Assembly (NCBI RefSeq): GCF_000002235.5
Contig: NW_022145597.1
Location: 28,722,423 to 28,786,422 of the forward strand
Origin: Strongylocentrotus purpuratus
Taxonomy: Eukaryota; Echinodermata; Echinoidea; Camarodonta; Strongylocentrotidae
Direction of reading: 5' to 3'
Length of the DNA: 64,000 bases
A program made the position numbers and the translations under genes. Under the pieces are notes generated by a model. The model saw only the letters and a list, made by a program, of their open reading frames with translations. It was not told where the DNA came from and searched no databases. Position 1 is the first letter of the stretch, and the number at the start of each line of letters is the position of its first letter. Shown piece by piece: positions 36,604 to 47,570 of this stretch.

Positions 36604-39600
36604 TTAAATATTATTATTATCATTAGTTAACCTAGCTTTGTACATTTCTTGGTAATATGGCGTGGCAGCATCCGCGCATCTGATGACGTCACTGGTCAGC
36701 TGTTCTCGCGAGGGTACAGGATGAGGAGGCATGAAACACGTGCTTTGCATGGCCGTGCCGTAGAAGTGGATGTGGCTCTCCAAAATACCTTCACCGGGTG
36801 TCTTCCAGGATTTTAGGGCTTCTACAGAAGATGGCCATTGAAGGAGGGAGTCCGAATAAGGTAGACCAATAGCCTGAAGAAGCCACTTGATGTGGTCTGA
36901 AGGATTCGACAGGATGTCAGTAGCGTCGATCACTAGAGGATTCGGATCGAAATTCTCCTGCACGTACTTCCACAAGTCATGATGATTCTTATACAGGTTC
37001 AAAGGCTGCATCCCTACGACGTCATCTTCGACAATGTCGTACTCCTCTTCAGACTTCTCCAGCATTTTCAACCCGGTGACCTGCTTGTACATCGCCTTCC
37101 GATAAGACGAGAAGATTGCCGAAGGTTCCCGAATGAGAAAGACGTGTCGGAAACCTTTCGGAAGGAATTGCCTGAACTGTGGTATCATGGCATGTGATTG
37201 GTCCTTCACGAAGACATACTTTCCGGTTGCAGTCTCCAGTTCAGACTGGACTGTCGTGAACCTATAGTAATGAAGGGAATAATAAAAATTAAAATAATAA
37301 TCATTATCATCATCACCACCCTCTTCTTACTACTCGTCATCACTCTCATCATCATTATCATCATCGTAATACGTTTTCGCGTGGCGCTTATGTCTGTGAC
37401 ACTGTCTTGACAGCTTGGCTGCTACTGCGGCGCTCTTGGATTTTCCGGAATTCATTCCTGCCACATATCTCTTTATCCTACGAGCGTGCCAAAATTAGAT
37501 CGATATCTTGCTAAAGGGCTTTGATGAAGTGGTAGGGACTCGAACCCTTAACCTTCACAGTCTGGTGACTTATTCACGATACCACATTCTTTTCAAATGT
37601 AATACAAATGTAGAGGTGTCATGGTCAAGTTGTTTAAAAAAGGACTTGAGATGTGAAAGTTGTGGTTTTGAGCCCTGGCTCTACGGACTTGTCCTTTGGT
37701 GAGATATCAACCTACATTGCCATTCTCCACCCAGGTGTTTACAGGTACTGGCAGGAAGGAATTCTGTGATTGTGTGAGCACCGAAGTTATAGAAGTTATA
37801 GCCTAGTTAGAGGCGGGACACTGTTGTTGTGCCTTGAGCACCTTGTGTGGTGGATTCAAGCACTATAATAATACCCGATATTATCAATATCATTATCATG
37901 AACCTTTGAATACTTTCTGTTTTAAGTATTTATCACCCGAAGTAGTGAAATGGACTTCGGAGTGTAGGAAACAGAGAGGAAGCCTGTGACCTAGAGTTCA
38001 AGCAGGGTGATTTCCGGTTCCTATATCCAAGCATCATCACGAGAGCTTTTAACATAAAGAGAATGAAATAGAACCCTCACAACTGATCTTTTTTCTTCTC
38101 ACCTTTGCCAGAATTTAACCTCCTCTTTACGTCTATTTAGAATTTTATTAGACTTCATGTTTCATTATCAGGTGGGCTGTTTATAATACAGATCACCTTA
38201 TGTTTTCGTTAGAATATTTTTCTTATTTCTAACCACTTTTTTGTTAGCACGATAACTTGAAAATGGCTCAATCAAATGCCTTGAAATTTGGCACACATAT
38301 GTATAGGCATAAGGAAAGAGCACAATAAGGTTTTCAACCTTGACCTTGATTGATAACGTCATCCAGGCGCCATTTTGTGAAAATCAAAATATGATCATAT
38401 CTTCATAACGAAAAGACATTTCTCATTCATATTTACCAGGATCAAGGTCAATATCAGTCCGGTCAATTTCACGTCAAAAAACGCGTGATTTCATGTCTCA
38501 TTTGGCCATTAAGTATATCGTGTCATCATCATATTGACCTTGGAACTCAAAATACGAATTTGCATATTATGACGTCAGCATATTTATGGAAAATTGATTG
38601 TATCTCTACAAATATCGATTGATAACTGCACATTATTTTTCATTTTGATGACATCATCATAGTGAAAATTGCGATTAAAGGTAACTTGACAGATTTTCTT
38701 AATTTGCGTGTTAAGTCTGTGGAAGGTGGCAATTTAGTTCAAATCATGGATCTACATGACATTAATATTTGAGCACTATCTAGCTTATTTGTGCTCTATG
38801 TTTTCCTAAATTTTGGTATGTTATAGCTGAGACTATGGGCTATAAAATTTGAGATTTTAGTTTTTGGATCAGATGGTTGGATCATGTCACAATTTTCAAT
38901 TGAAAGTTAAATTCGCAAATTTTGTAGAACATTGTAGGAATTATGCATATGTCACGTTTGTCCTATTTGTGAAATATAAACGTTAGCAGTTTTCTAGTAT
39001 TCAAATTAAACAAGGAAACCCCTTTACTTTCTATACTTTACTGTCAGACACTATTGAGTGACTGACCATTTTTTTTCCTCTGGTAATAAAATACATTATA
39101 TGAGCTTAAAGGGTACATGAGCATTTGTCCACATCAATAACCCACTTCTTGTAATGGCCCAAAATAATCCGATTAAATTTATGCGCAGCACAATCTAGGT
39201 AAACATGACGGGTAGAGCATTTCATGGAAGAAGATGAAATTGTGAAAATGCATTCTTCGTTATGTCAATTAGGGTCAAAGGTGTAACTGCTTATTGTATG
39301 GGGTCAATTGTCATATATCGTCTCAATCTATCTTCCATAGATCCATAATGGTCAATATACTACACAGTTGAAACTTTTCATATGGATAGACCTCAAAGGT
39401 AAAGACCAGTTATGGTCATGCGATTGCATTGTGAAAGAAACGTTGTGGAATCGATCAGAAAAGGTTGATAGGTCTAGACGATAAACTCATGACAATTGAC
39501 AATTGACATGAATCATCGTCTTTAAGCTTACCATTAAATGCATCTGGTTCGAATTTTGCTCAGGTATTTGGTACTGGATGATTTAAATGGTAAAAATTAA

Positions 39601-42600
39601 CTTGTGTCCTATTCATTCTAGTATTATTCATTTGCATAATGTTTTATTCATTCAAGTTCTAATGTCTCTGACTGTTTTCAAGACAATATCTTTTTTGTCG
39701 ATCATAGTTCTATGTAGCTTAATATCTCACGGTAATTTTGAGAGAAAAGCAATGCAAGCAATGATTTCTGAATTGTAGCGACAATCGCGTTCGCCTTTGC
39801 TGTTCTTCAATAATATTTGACAAGCAGTATAAATTAATTTTTCAAGGACTCATGATAAATTCGTTTAACAGTTGATTACCCTCGGTTGATTCTTTTGTTC
39901 GGATTATTTGGCGTGGAAAATAGAAGTGAATGTATTATTATTCTTATTTGTTCATCGTTTCTACGATGCTCTTTGAATCAAAAACAGCTTTTAGTGTTAG
40001 GCTTCTTGAAAGAAATTTCAATTGTTGTTAAGAATTTTTTGGTTGCACTCTGTAGATTATGATGATGTGTTTGATCTTTTTTTCAATACAAGATCAAAGA
40101 CATGAAGAAAATCTACTGGCTGCATGCCAATAAGTTCTTGACAACAATAACAAAAGGTGAGCTAGTGCTATTCGGTGTGGCGTACACGGCAATCACATGG
40201 TAGGTAAAATTATGATCATCAGTACTGGGTCAAATAAATTAAAGAGAACTGAATTTAAACCCGGGCCATAGGCTACCCCCTCTCGTTCTCTCTCCCTCTC
40301 TCTCCCTCTTCGTCGCCTTACTTTTCCCTCTCTTACCTCCCTGTGCATTTGTATGCCTCGATAATACAGAAAATAAACAATAAGATTCTTCCTCTTCCCC
40401 TCCTTCTTCCTAGTACATGTAGTAGGAGTAGTATTAGAAGCAGTATCACAATAATAATGACATCAATTATTTTTATGGTTGGTGGTGTTACTAATGTTAT
40501 TTTTGTAATTATAAGGTGGGCTGTATATCGTACAGACCACCTTATAATTTCGTTAGATTTGCCTTTATTATCAGGTGGGCTGTATCTTATACAGACCACC
40601 TTATAATTTTGTTAAAATCGACTTTATTATTCTTTATTCATCAGGTGGGCTGTATATCGTACAGACCACCTTATAATTTCGTTAGAATTACCTTTATTTA
40701 TTTATCAGGTGGGCTGTATATCGTACAGACCACCTTATAATTTTGTTAGAATTGCCTTTATTTATTTATCAGGTGGGCTGTATCTAATACAGACCACCAT
40801 ATAATTTTGTTAAAATTGCCTTTATTATCAGGTGGGCTGTATATCGTACAGACCACCTTATAATTTCGTTAGAATTGCCTTTATTTAATTATATTTTTTT
40901 CTTATTTCTAACCACTTTTTTGTAAGCACGATTACTTGAAAATGGCTCAATCAAATGCCTTCAAATTTGGCACACATAATGTATAGGCATATGTACAAAG
41001 CACAATGACGTTTTCAACATTGACCTTCACTGATGATCTCATCTAGGCGCCATTTTGTAAAATTTTACGAAAATTAACACATGATCATATCTTCATAACC
41101 AAAGGTTATTTCTCATTCATATTTATCATGATCAAGGTAAATATTCGCCCGGTCAATTGCAGGTCAAATAACGCGCGAGTGCGCGTACTTCCGCGCGTCA
41201 ATGCGCGCGCAAAATTTTAAAATGCTCAAAATCGTCTCAAAATAATTTTGCATACGTTTAAGGCTATTCTTAGCATTTTATAAAAAAATCGCGCACACGC
41301 GCATGCGCGCGCGTTTTCGTGCGTCAAACTATTACACAACATAGAATCGCCAATAATATTTTTTTTCTTTCATAATATTCCACGTATTTTTACAAACAAA
41401 TTGATACCATGTTTTTCTCTTTATTACTATTAATAACGGAACGATCGACCGTTTAACATACATTTCCGTGCGCGCGAGCTCTTGTAATACATAGCATATA
41501 TGGGCAAAAACATGCCTATACAAAATCAATTGTAGCTCTTTAGGATACATGGTGACCCCAATTTTTGTTTTATATTTAAATAGAGTATGAATTGGAGATA
41601 TGATTTAATGTCTCATTTGACCCTAAATTAACTAATGACGTCATCATAATGGCCTCCGAACTCAAAATTTTAATTTGCATATTATGACATCAGCATATTT
41701 ATGGAAAATTGATTGTATCTCTATAAATATTGATCGATTTTCTTCCAAATTTCAACATATTCTAGCTAAGACGATTCACTACAAATGCGGTGCACAGTAT
41801 TTTTCATTCCGACAAATCAATCATGCGTATTTTTGCGATTAAGGGAGGCATGTCAAATTTTCACTTTTTGCGTGTATTCTCTATAGGACATGACTTTTTC
41901 TCAAAACTGGATTCTACATTCCCGTCTTTCGCGAGCAATATCTCCGTCGTTTTAGCTTCGTTTACGCTGAACTTTGAGTATGTTGTAGCTGATACAATTA
42001 GCTATCTCAAATGTGCCCTTCATTTTGTCTCAAATTTTAGTTGGACCAGCCCACCTATACTTGTTCCAAACAAGTATTACAAATCTAGTTCTTCATGTTT
42101 TAGATAATAGATCAACAGGAAAGAATATCTCCTTTGTAAAGATTAGATGATAGTGTCATAAAAATGGCATTTTCTTCAACAAAGGCACTGCTTCACAATG
42201 TCAGGTGAAATACAGAGTTGATAAATCATCTAAATTCGCACTACTATAACTATACAGGTCTGCATACAACGTCCATTCTTGTAAAAAAATTGTCATCTCA
42301 GTCGTTTTCTCTTTTTCTTTTATTTAAAGAAGGGTTTACAGCCATATCTTCTGTACATTATGTGCTATTAATAATTTAGACGCTCTGTATATTCTTGAGC
42401 TTCTATCATTGAAATATTTACACATGTTTTTTTTCTTCATTATTTTTATTATGATAACAAACAAAACTATATTAATCAAGCCAGACAAAATAATCATCTT
42501 AATTTGTTATGCCCTAAGATCGTTCCAGAACAGAAAAGGGTTGACCATGAAAGCTCCGATGAAACAATTCCATCTGTAAGGCATTACAACAGAATATAAC

Positions 42601-43343
42601 CATTTCTTACATAATATATAATTTTCTGTCGATTCATAATGTAACCATTTTATACCTTATTTTGCCCGAAAATTTGAGCCAGTTCTCGATATTGTCGGCC
42701 AAACATTGATTTAATTTCTGTCGAAAAACACAATTCTTGGTAGCCTTTTCATAACATAGTTGTGCTTGTTTGAAAAATCTTTGGATATTCTGCCGGCAAA
42801 TTTCAAAACGTGACGACCAGTTTCTGTTCTCGTCTGCAAGATTCAAAGTCAAATCTGAGAACCACGGATAACTGAGCAGCAGGCTTTAAAAAGAAGTGTT
42901 GTAAAAATCCTCTCGTACCAAGTTTGGGCTGAAGCAAGGAATGTGGGTCAAAAGCCATTATGTGTGGGTTATCTCATTCCATAAATAATTGCTCACTTAT
43001 TACTATTCACTATTATGCAGTTGAAGATAAATGGTGTTAATATAAAATCAAAGTTCAAGGAAATCCTTATTACAAACAACATTGCTAATATTATCCTCGT
43101 TTACAATCTTTACTTCATTCGCATCCCTTGTTTAAGGTCACCTTCTCATTGAAAGATACAAAATGGATAAAATACATTTGGGACGTAATCTTCTTTATGA
43201 AAGTATACAGTCAATTTCTTTGATAGTTATCATTATGTTCTTTCCTGCAATTGCATGGGTTAAGTAACTTTTGAATTTTCATATGCTATTCGTTAAAACA
43301 TCTTATGCTCCTCGATCACGCGTGTCAAATGGCGTAGCGAACA

Positions 43344-43386
<43 letters not shown>

Positions 43387-44151
43387 TTAGAAACCATGAT
43401 ACTAGAATTTAGTAGGCTGATCACAATATTAACAAGTTAATGAAGCACGGAAGCACGAGGCATAAATTAACTTTTTAAATGTTTTAAGACCAAAGAAGCA
43501 CATGCATTTCGCCTGACCCTCACTTGTTCCATCAGCCACAATTTGGTAAAAGGCGATTTTAACTAAACTTGTTGAAGAACCTTATGCTCAGTCACCCGTG
43601 ACAGAAATATTAGGAATAGGGTATCATTGGACGGAAAATAAGTGACTCTTTATGATGAGATAAATTTCAAAATCAAATTGGTTATCACTTTTTAATTAGG
43701 AGCTTCCAAAGTTCCCAAGTTCCATACACTTTTTTGTACGCACTGTATATTCGTTTCTTGTAAATGCTCGTACATGACGTACATTAAGCCGATCAGTGTG
43801 TAAAGCGCTTAGACACGTGTTATATTACGCGCTATCGAAATGTAATCTATTTTATTATACTTACGGCAGTCGTTTGGGATCAACTTTGGACTTTGTGAAT
43901 TCTCCCATGATTTGAGCAGCCTGCTCGAAAAGGGCCTCGTTGCCCTCATAGGTCACGGGTAGCTCTTGGTGGGAAAAGCCTTGTAAACCGAGCCAAGAGG
44001 CATGTGCGTACCCGTACGGTTCGAGATGGACGTTGATCCCGTCAACGAAGCTGACACACTTCGTAAGAACGGTCGAGATCGTGCGCGGTAAACTCCATAC
44101 AATCACGCGAACTTCAGGTTGAACGTCGAGCTCATCCGAACGCCCCTCCAT
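36604..44151 (-). CDS. Sulfotransferase-like P-loop protein, complete, two coding exons
   Basis: Exons 43865-44151 and 36604-37261 join in phase 2 (945 nt, 314 aa, stop TAA 36604-36606). Residues 14-30 hold VRVIVWSLPRTISTVLT, a Walker-A-like 5'-phosphosulfate-binding loop of the sulfotransferase fold. Residues 138-150 (LIREPSAIFSSYR) fit the 3'-phosphate-binding strand and helix, with Arg140 and Ser148. FVKDQSHAM (113-121) matches the conserved strand seen in bacterial and plant sulfotransferase-like P-loop proteins, including those databases call 'branched-chain aminotransferase-like'. There is no signal or transmembrane segment, so it is probably cytosolic. The start is the first in-frame ATG after an in-frame TAG that is also an acceptor-like AG (44203-44205); context AAAATGG is good. 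Upstream non-coding exons are likely. The C-terminus ends in an Asn run encoded by an AAT repeat. An AATAAA lies at 36366-36371, about 235 bp past the stop. Substrate unknown; PAPS use is inferred from the fold. Confidence 0.75.
37499..37565 (-). mobile_element. SINE head (tRNA-like B box)
   Basis: The minus strand carries GGGTTCGAGTCCC in a tRNA-like stretch without a good A box. It lies just upstream of a second SINE-like segment on the plus strand (37605-37880: CCACCCAGGTGTTTACAGG, CCTTGAGCACCTTG). Both are in the large intron of the sulfotransferase-like gene. Confidence 0.5.
38171..38900 (+). mobile_element. AGGTGGGCTG element, copy 1
   Basis: Starts CAGGTGGGCTGTTTATAATA. It then shares with 40880-41720 a run of phrases including AAAATGGCTCAATCAAATGC, AGGCGCCATTTTGT and TTTATGGAAAATTGATTGTA. 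The 3' inverted end is not recognisable here. Confidence 0.75.
39397..39470 (-). repeat. Dispersed 185-bp repeat, partial copy
   Basis: The plus strand reads GGTAAAGACCAGTTATGGTC and ATGCGATTGCATTGTGAAAG, matching one end of the copies at 17939 (same orientation) and at 20296 and 51702 (opposite). Confidence 0.65.
40514..40880 (+). repeat. Six tandem copies of a hairpin-forming transposon end
   Basis: Units start at 40514, 40573, 40643, 40707, 40771 and 40830, with spacing of 57-70 bp. Each reads AGGTGGGCTGTATATCGTAC then AGACCACCTTATAATTT. AGGTGG-G-CTGTA pairs with TACAG-A-CCACCT around a five-base loop. Length differences are in ATTT runs between units. The last unit leads into the element body at 40830-42056. 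Confidence 0.9.
40830..42056 (+). mobile_element. AGGTGGGCTG element, copy 2, with inverted ends
   Basis: The left end AGGTGGGCTG is matched by CAGCCCACCT at 42047-42056. ATA stands outside the first unit of the array (40511-40513) and outside the right end (42057-42059), a possible 3-bp target duplication. The body matches copy 1 at 38171, apart from a CG-rich stretch (about 41165-41590, many GCGCGC) missing there. No transposase frame, so non-autonomous. Confidence 0.75.
43343..43384. repeat. GA microsatellite
   Basis: About 40 bp of pure GA in the sulfotransferase-like intron, about 480 bp from exon 1. Confidence 0.95.
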
Positions 44152-44850
44152 TTTAAAACCAAAATTGATAGACCCTAGCGAATTTGCAGAAGGCACCTCC
44201 ACCTAGATAGATGGTATATATAATTATGCAGTCAGCGCTCGAAAGTTATGAAATAACAACTTTACTTTGTGAATTTTGATCCGCGTTACTGCAAGTATAA
44301 TATGGCCAAAGTGTATTACGTGTTAACTCTATAATTCTTTGCGTTCACTGAGAGGCAGTGCACCTAAATTTCATGTTTAGATTCCTAATTTACACCACTT
44401 CAAGATCAAACTTCCCCGTAAAAAGTTCACAATATGGTCATTGATTATGATATAAGATATGGTCATTTTTTTCAAAGATTTACCGATGAGATTATCACAG
44501 AAAATCCGTTCATTGGTCACTTTTTCAACTTCAAAAGTACGGTGATTTTTCTCAACCAATCGAAACACTGCTTATATCACAGTGAACTATTTGATTCCTT
44601 TCGACCCGGTGGAATCTAACACTCCACGAAGAATCGGCACTTAAATGAGTAAAACACAGTTATCTGGATGAATCGAGAAGTTTGATCTTTGGACAGAATC
44701 AGGCAATAATACCAACCATAAATATTGCCGTCAAGATAGGAGGTAATCATAAGCTGCCGGGACGTGGCGGGGGTAGCTTGCTGGAACAACAGACCCTTGT
44801 CACTCGTAGTGCGTGACAATGTGTCTGAACTAAAAGACTATTCTGACTTT

Positions 44851-45098
44851 ACGGTCCAGTGCACCACTTGGGCTCTGTACTTTAGCTGTCCTAGTCCAAA
44901 GCTAGTCTGCAAGCACAGACCCTAATTTGACACTTCATCAAAAAATCATTGTGCCTTGAGAGAAGCCTAGCCCAGCTACCTACTGGTTGTGTCAAGAGCA
45001 GCTACAGTACATGGCCTATGGTAGTCTTATAGTGCAGACTCTCTTTTACGACTGACCAGGGTTTGTGCTTGCAGACTAGTCTAAAGCCTGGACCGTTT
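44851..45098. mobile_element. Foldback element with ~50-bp arms
   Basis: Near the left end ACGGTCCAG, CTAGTCTGCAAGCACAGACC and neighbouring bases recur inverted at 45045-45098 (GGGTTTGTGCTTGCAGACTA, TGGACCGT). The arms are imperfect; the centre of about 120 bp is unremarkable. Confidence 0.65.
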
Positions 45099-45454
45099 CT
45101 CTGTCGGTCGCGCGCCCAATCAGCTGAGAAAATAACACACCCTCAACGCTGAACCGGTGACAGTATTAGTCCTTGCCTCTAATGCTATTACAAAAAATGT
45201 ACATGTTTATTTATTTATTTATTTATTTTATTTATTCGGTTTAAAAACATCAACACGTAAAGTTCAGGAACTCATAATGGTTGATTTACAATGAAATTGA
45301 ATAGTGTAAACAAAATTGAACCAACACATATACACTTAAGAAGAATGTTTCACACACTTGAAAATAGGTTACAATACAATATACAACGACTGGCTAGATG
45401 TGGCTAGACCAAGGCGAGATATGACAAGGAAATCGAAAAGAAGATAAATGACTA

Positions 45455-45830
45455 AAGAGAGAGAGAGAGAGAGAGAGAGAAGAAGAAGAAGTGGTGAGAG
45501 AGAAAGAGAGGGACAAGAAAGGGGAGGGTAGAAAGAAAAAGAGAGAAGGTAGGGGGAAAGAGAGGGGAGGGGAGATACGGATGGGAAGTGAGGGAGAGAG
45601 AAGGAAGAGAGAGGAAGAGAGAGGAAGGTAGAAAGAGAGAGAAGAGAGACAGGGAGAGAGTGAGGTATAGAAAGAGAGAGCGAGAGAGAGGAGAGAGGAG
45701 AGAGGAGAGAGAAAAGAGGGAGAGAGAAGGGGATAGAAGAGAGAGAGAGAGAGAGAGAGAGAGGAGATAAAAAGAGAGACATGGAGAGGGAGAGAGAGAG
45801 AGAGAGAGAGAAGAGATCTTTAAAAGGCAA
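45455..45830. repeat. GA-rich purine tract
   Basis: About 375 bp of nearly pure purine on the plus strand, mainly GA with GGA and AGA units. It produces many spurious low-complexity reading frames on both strands. Confidence 0.9.
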
Positions 45831-46555
45831 ATTAAGAAACAAGATAGATAAACGTAGCATTAAAACATTAATACATTTCTTATACACGTTTAGCGTCCCC
45901 ACCCGCTTCCTTTTGGGGGCCGCCTCCTTTGTTTTCTTAGTTTTTTTAATTAAACATGAAAAACACTGCTAAAATGGATCTATTTCAGAATTTGTAAAAA
46001 TCAAAAAAATCCCGGCTGTCAGAGAAAAAATGTACCGAGCGGCCATTTTGAAGAAAGGGCCTCCTCCTTCCTATTTTTCAAAAAGGCAGGACGCTAAACA
46101 TGTTTTTTTCGTGTGTGCCTTATTCTGTACCCCGTTCTTTCCGACGGTTGTATTGGGGGTCGCGCGATGAGTAGAGACTATTGTAGAGACACGGTGCTGT
46201 GTGTGGGATGCGTGTAATTGAAGAAAACAAAATATATAAAAACGGACAGAATCTGGACTATAGCTGCCCCAGCGAGAGACTGACATAGATAGTGTCTACT
46301 CAAGACATGGAATGTTGTACTAGTGGAAGGTGAGGGGAAGCTTAATTTGAAACTCTTTTATTCTACGTCCTTCATAATGTGTCCGATGTGGGCTACCTGA
46401 CTCCAAGAATATCCAAAATAGAATTTGATAATAATAATGATCACTGGCGTACTGCTACTCACCACTCGGGCTGAGCATGCAAAGATTTGCGAACGAGCGT
46501 TCCATACTTACATCATGTAACACTGCACATGTACCGTTAATGGGTCCAGTGGGCA

Positions 46556-47570
46556 AATTGAATGCAGACAAGATTAAGAGTAGAGAACCGTAATTTAATA
46601 AAACGGCAAAGCTTCCGCGCTTCGCGCGGGAGTGGGCAACTGAATTTAGACTAGAACTAAGAGTCGAGAACGATACAACGAATCATCTTTTTTCTCTAAT
46701 AATTTAATGAAACGCGAAAAAAAAATGATTTCAGACAAGGATTAAGGGTATAAACTGAATTCAGACAAGGAGTAATAAGGGGCGAAAATGAATTGAGACA
46801 AGGATTAAGATTAATAATTTAATGAAACGTCAAAACTTCGGCGCGAGAGGGGGGGGGGGGAATGAATTCAGACAAGGATTAAGAGTCGAAAACAGCTTCT
46901 GCGCTCCGCCCAGGATGGGTGAATATGAATTCAGACAAGGATTTATAGTGATAATGTATTTAAACGTCAAAGCTTTCGTGGGAAGGGGGGGGGGGCTGAA
47001 TTCAGACAAGGATTAAGAGTCGAAAACGGTTCAACGGTACAATGAATCGTCTTCTTTCTCTATAAATTTAATGAAACGTCAAAGCTTCCGCATTTCGCGA
47101 GGGAGGCGGAGGGGGACTGAATTCAGACAAGGATTAAAAGTCGAGACCGGTACAATGAATCGTCTTCTTTCTGTAATAATTTAATGAAACGAAATAGGGA
47201 GGGGCGAAACAATAATTAAGAGTCGAGAACGGTACAACGGATCATTTTCTTTCTCTAATAATTTAATGAAGTGTCAAGGCTTCCGCGCCTTACACGGGAG
47301 GGGGGAAAATGAATTCAGACAAGGATTAAGAGTAATAATTTATTGAAACCTCAAAGCTTCCGCGCGGGAGGGGGTGGGGAAAAAGTCGGGACCGGTACAA
47401 TGAATCGTCTTCTTTCTCTAATAATTTAATGAAATTTCATAGCTTCCGCGCCTTGTGCGGGAGGGGCGAAACAAGAATTAAGAGTCGATAATGGTACAAC
47501 AGATCGTCTTCCAATTGAATGAAGTGTCAAAGCTTCCGCGCTTCGCGCGGGAGGGGGAAAACTGAAAAAT
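46556..47570. repeat. Satellite-like tandem array, ~110-bp unit, about 10 copies
   Basis: The unit, in order: GAATTCAGACAAGGATTAAG, AGTCGAGAACGGTACAACG, AATCGTCTTCTTTCTC, TAATAATTTAATGAAACGTC, AAAGCTTCCGCGCTTCGCGC, then a G run. Copies differ by 5-20% and some lack whole blocks, so spacing ranges from about 60 to 120 bp. GCGCTTCGCGC can fold into a hairpin. A second array of three units is at 55409-55745. Confidence 0.9.

Noticed and set aside
42634-42852. 72-residue frame, minus strand, in the sulfotransferase-like intron
   Set aside because: The two coding exons already join perfectly in phase and homology is continuous across the junction, so no exon is needed here.
45369-45902. 177-residue Leu/Ser-rich frame on the minus strand
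   Set aside because: It reads the GA/CT purine tract; composition is explained entirely by the repeat.
46556-47570. CRISPR-like array
   Set aside because: The repeats are long, variable and without unique spacers of constant size, and the genome is animal.
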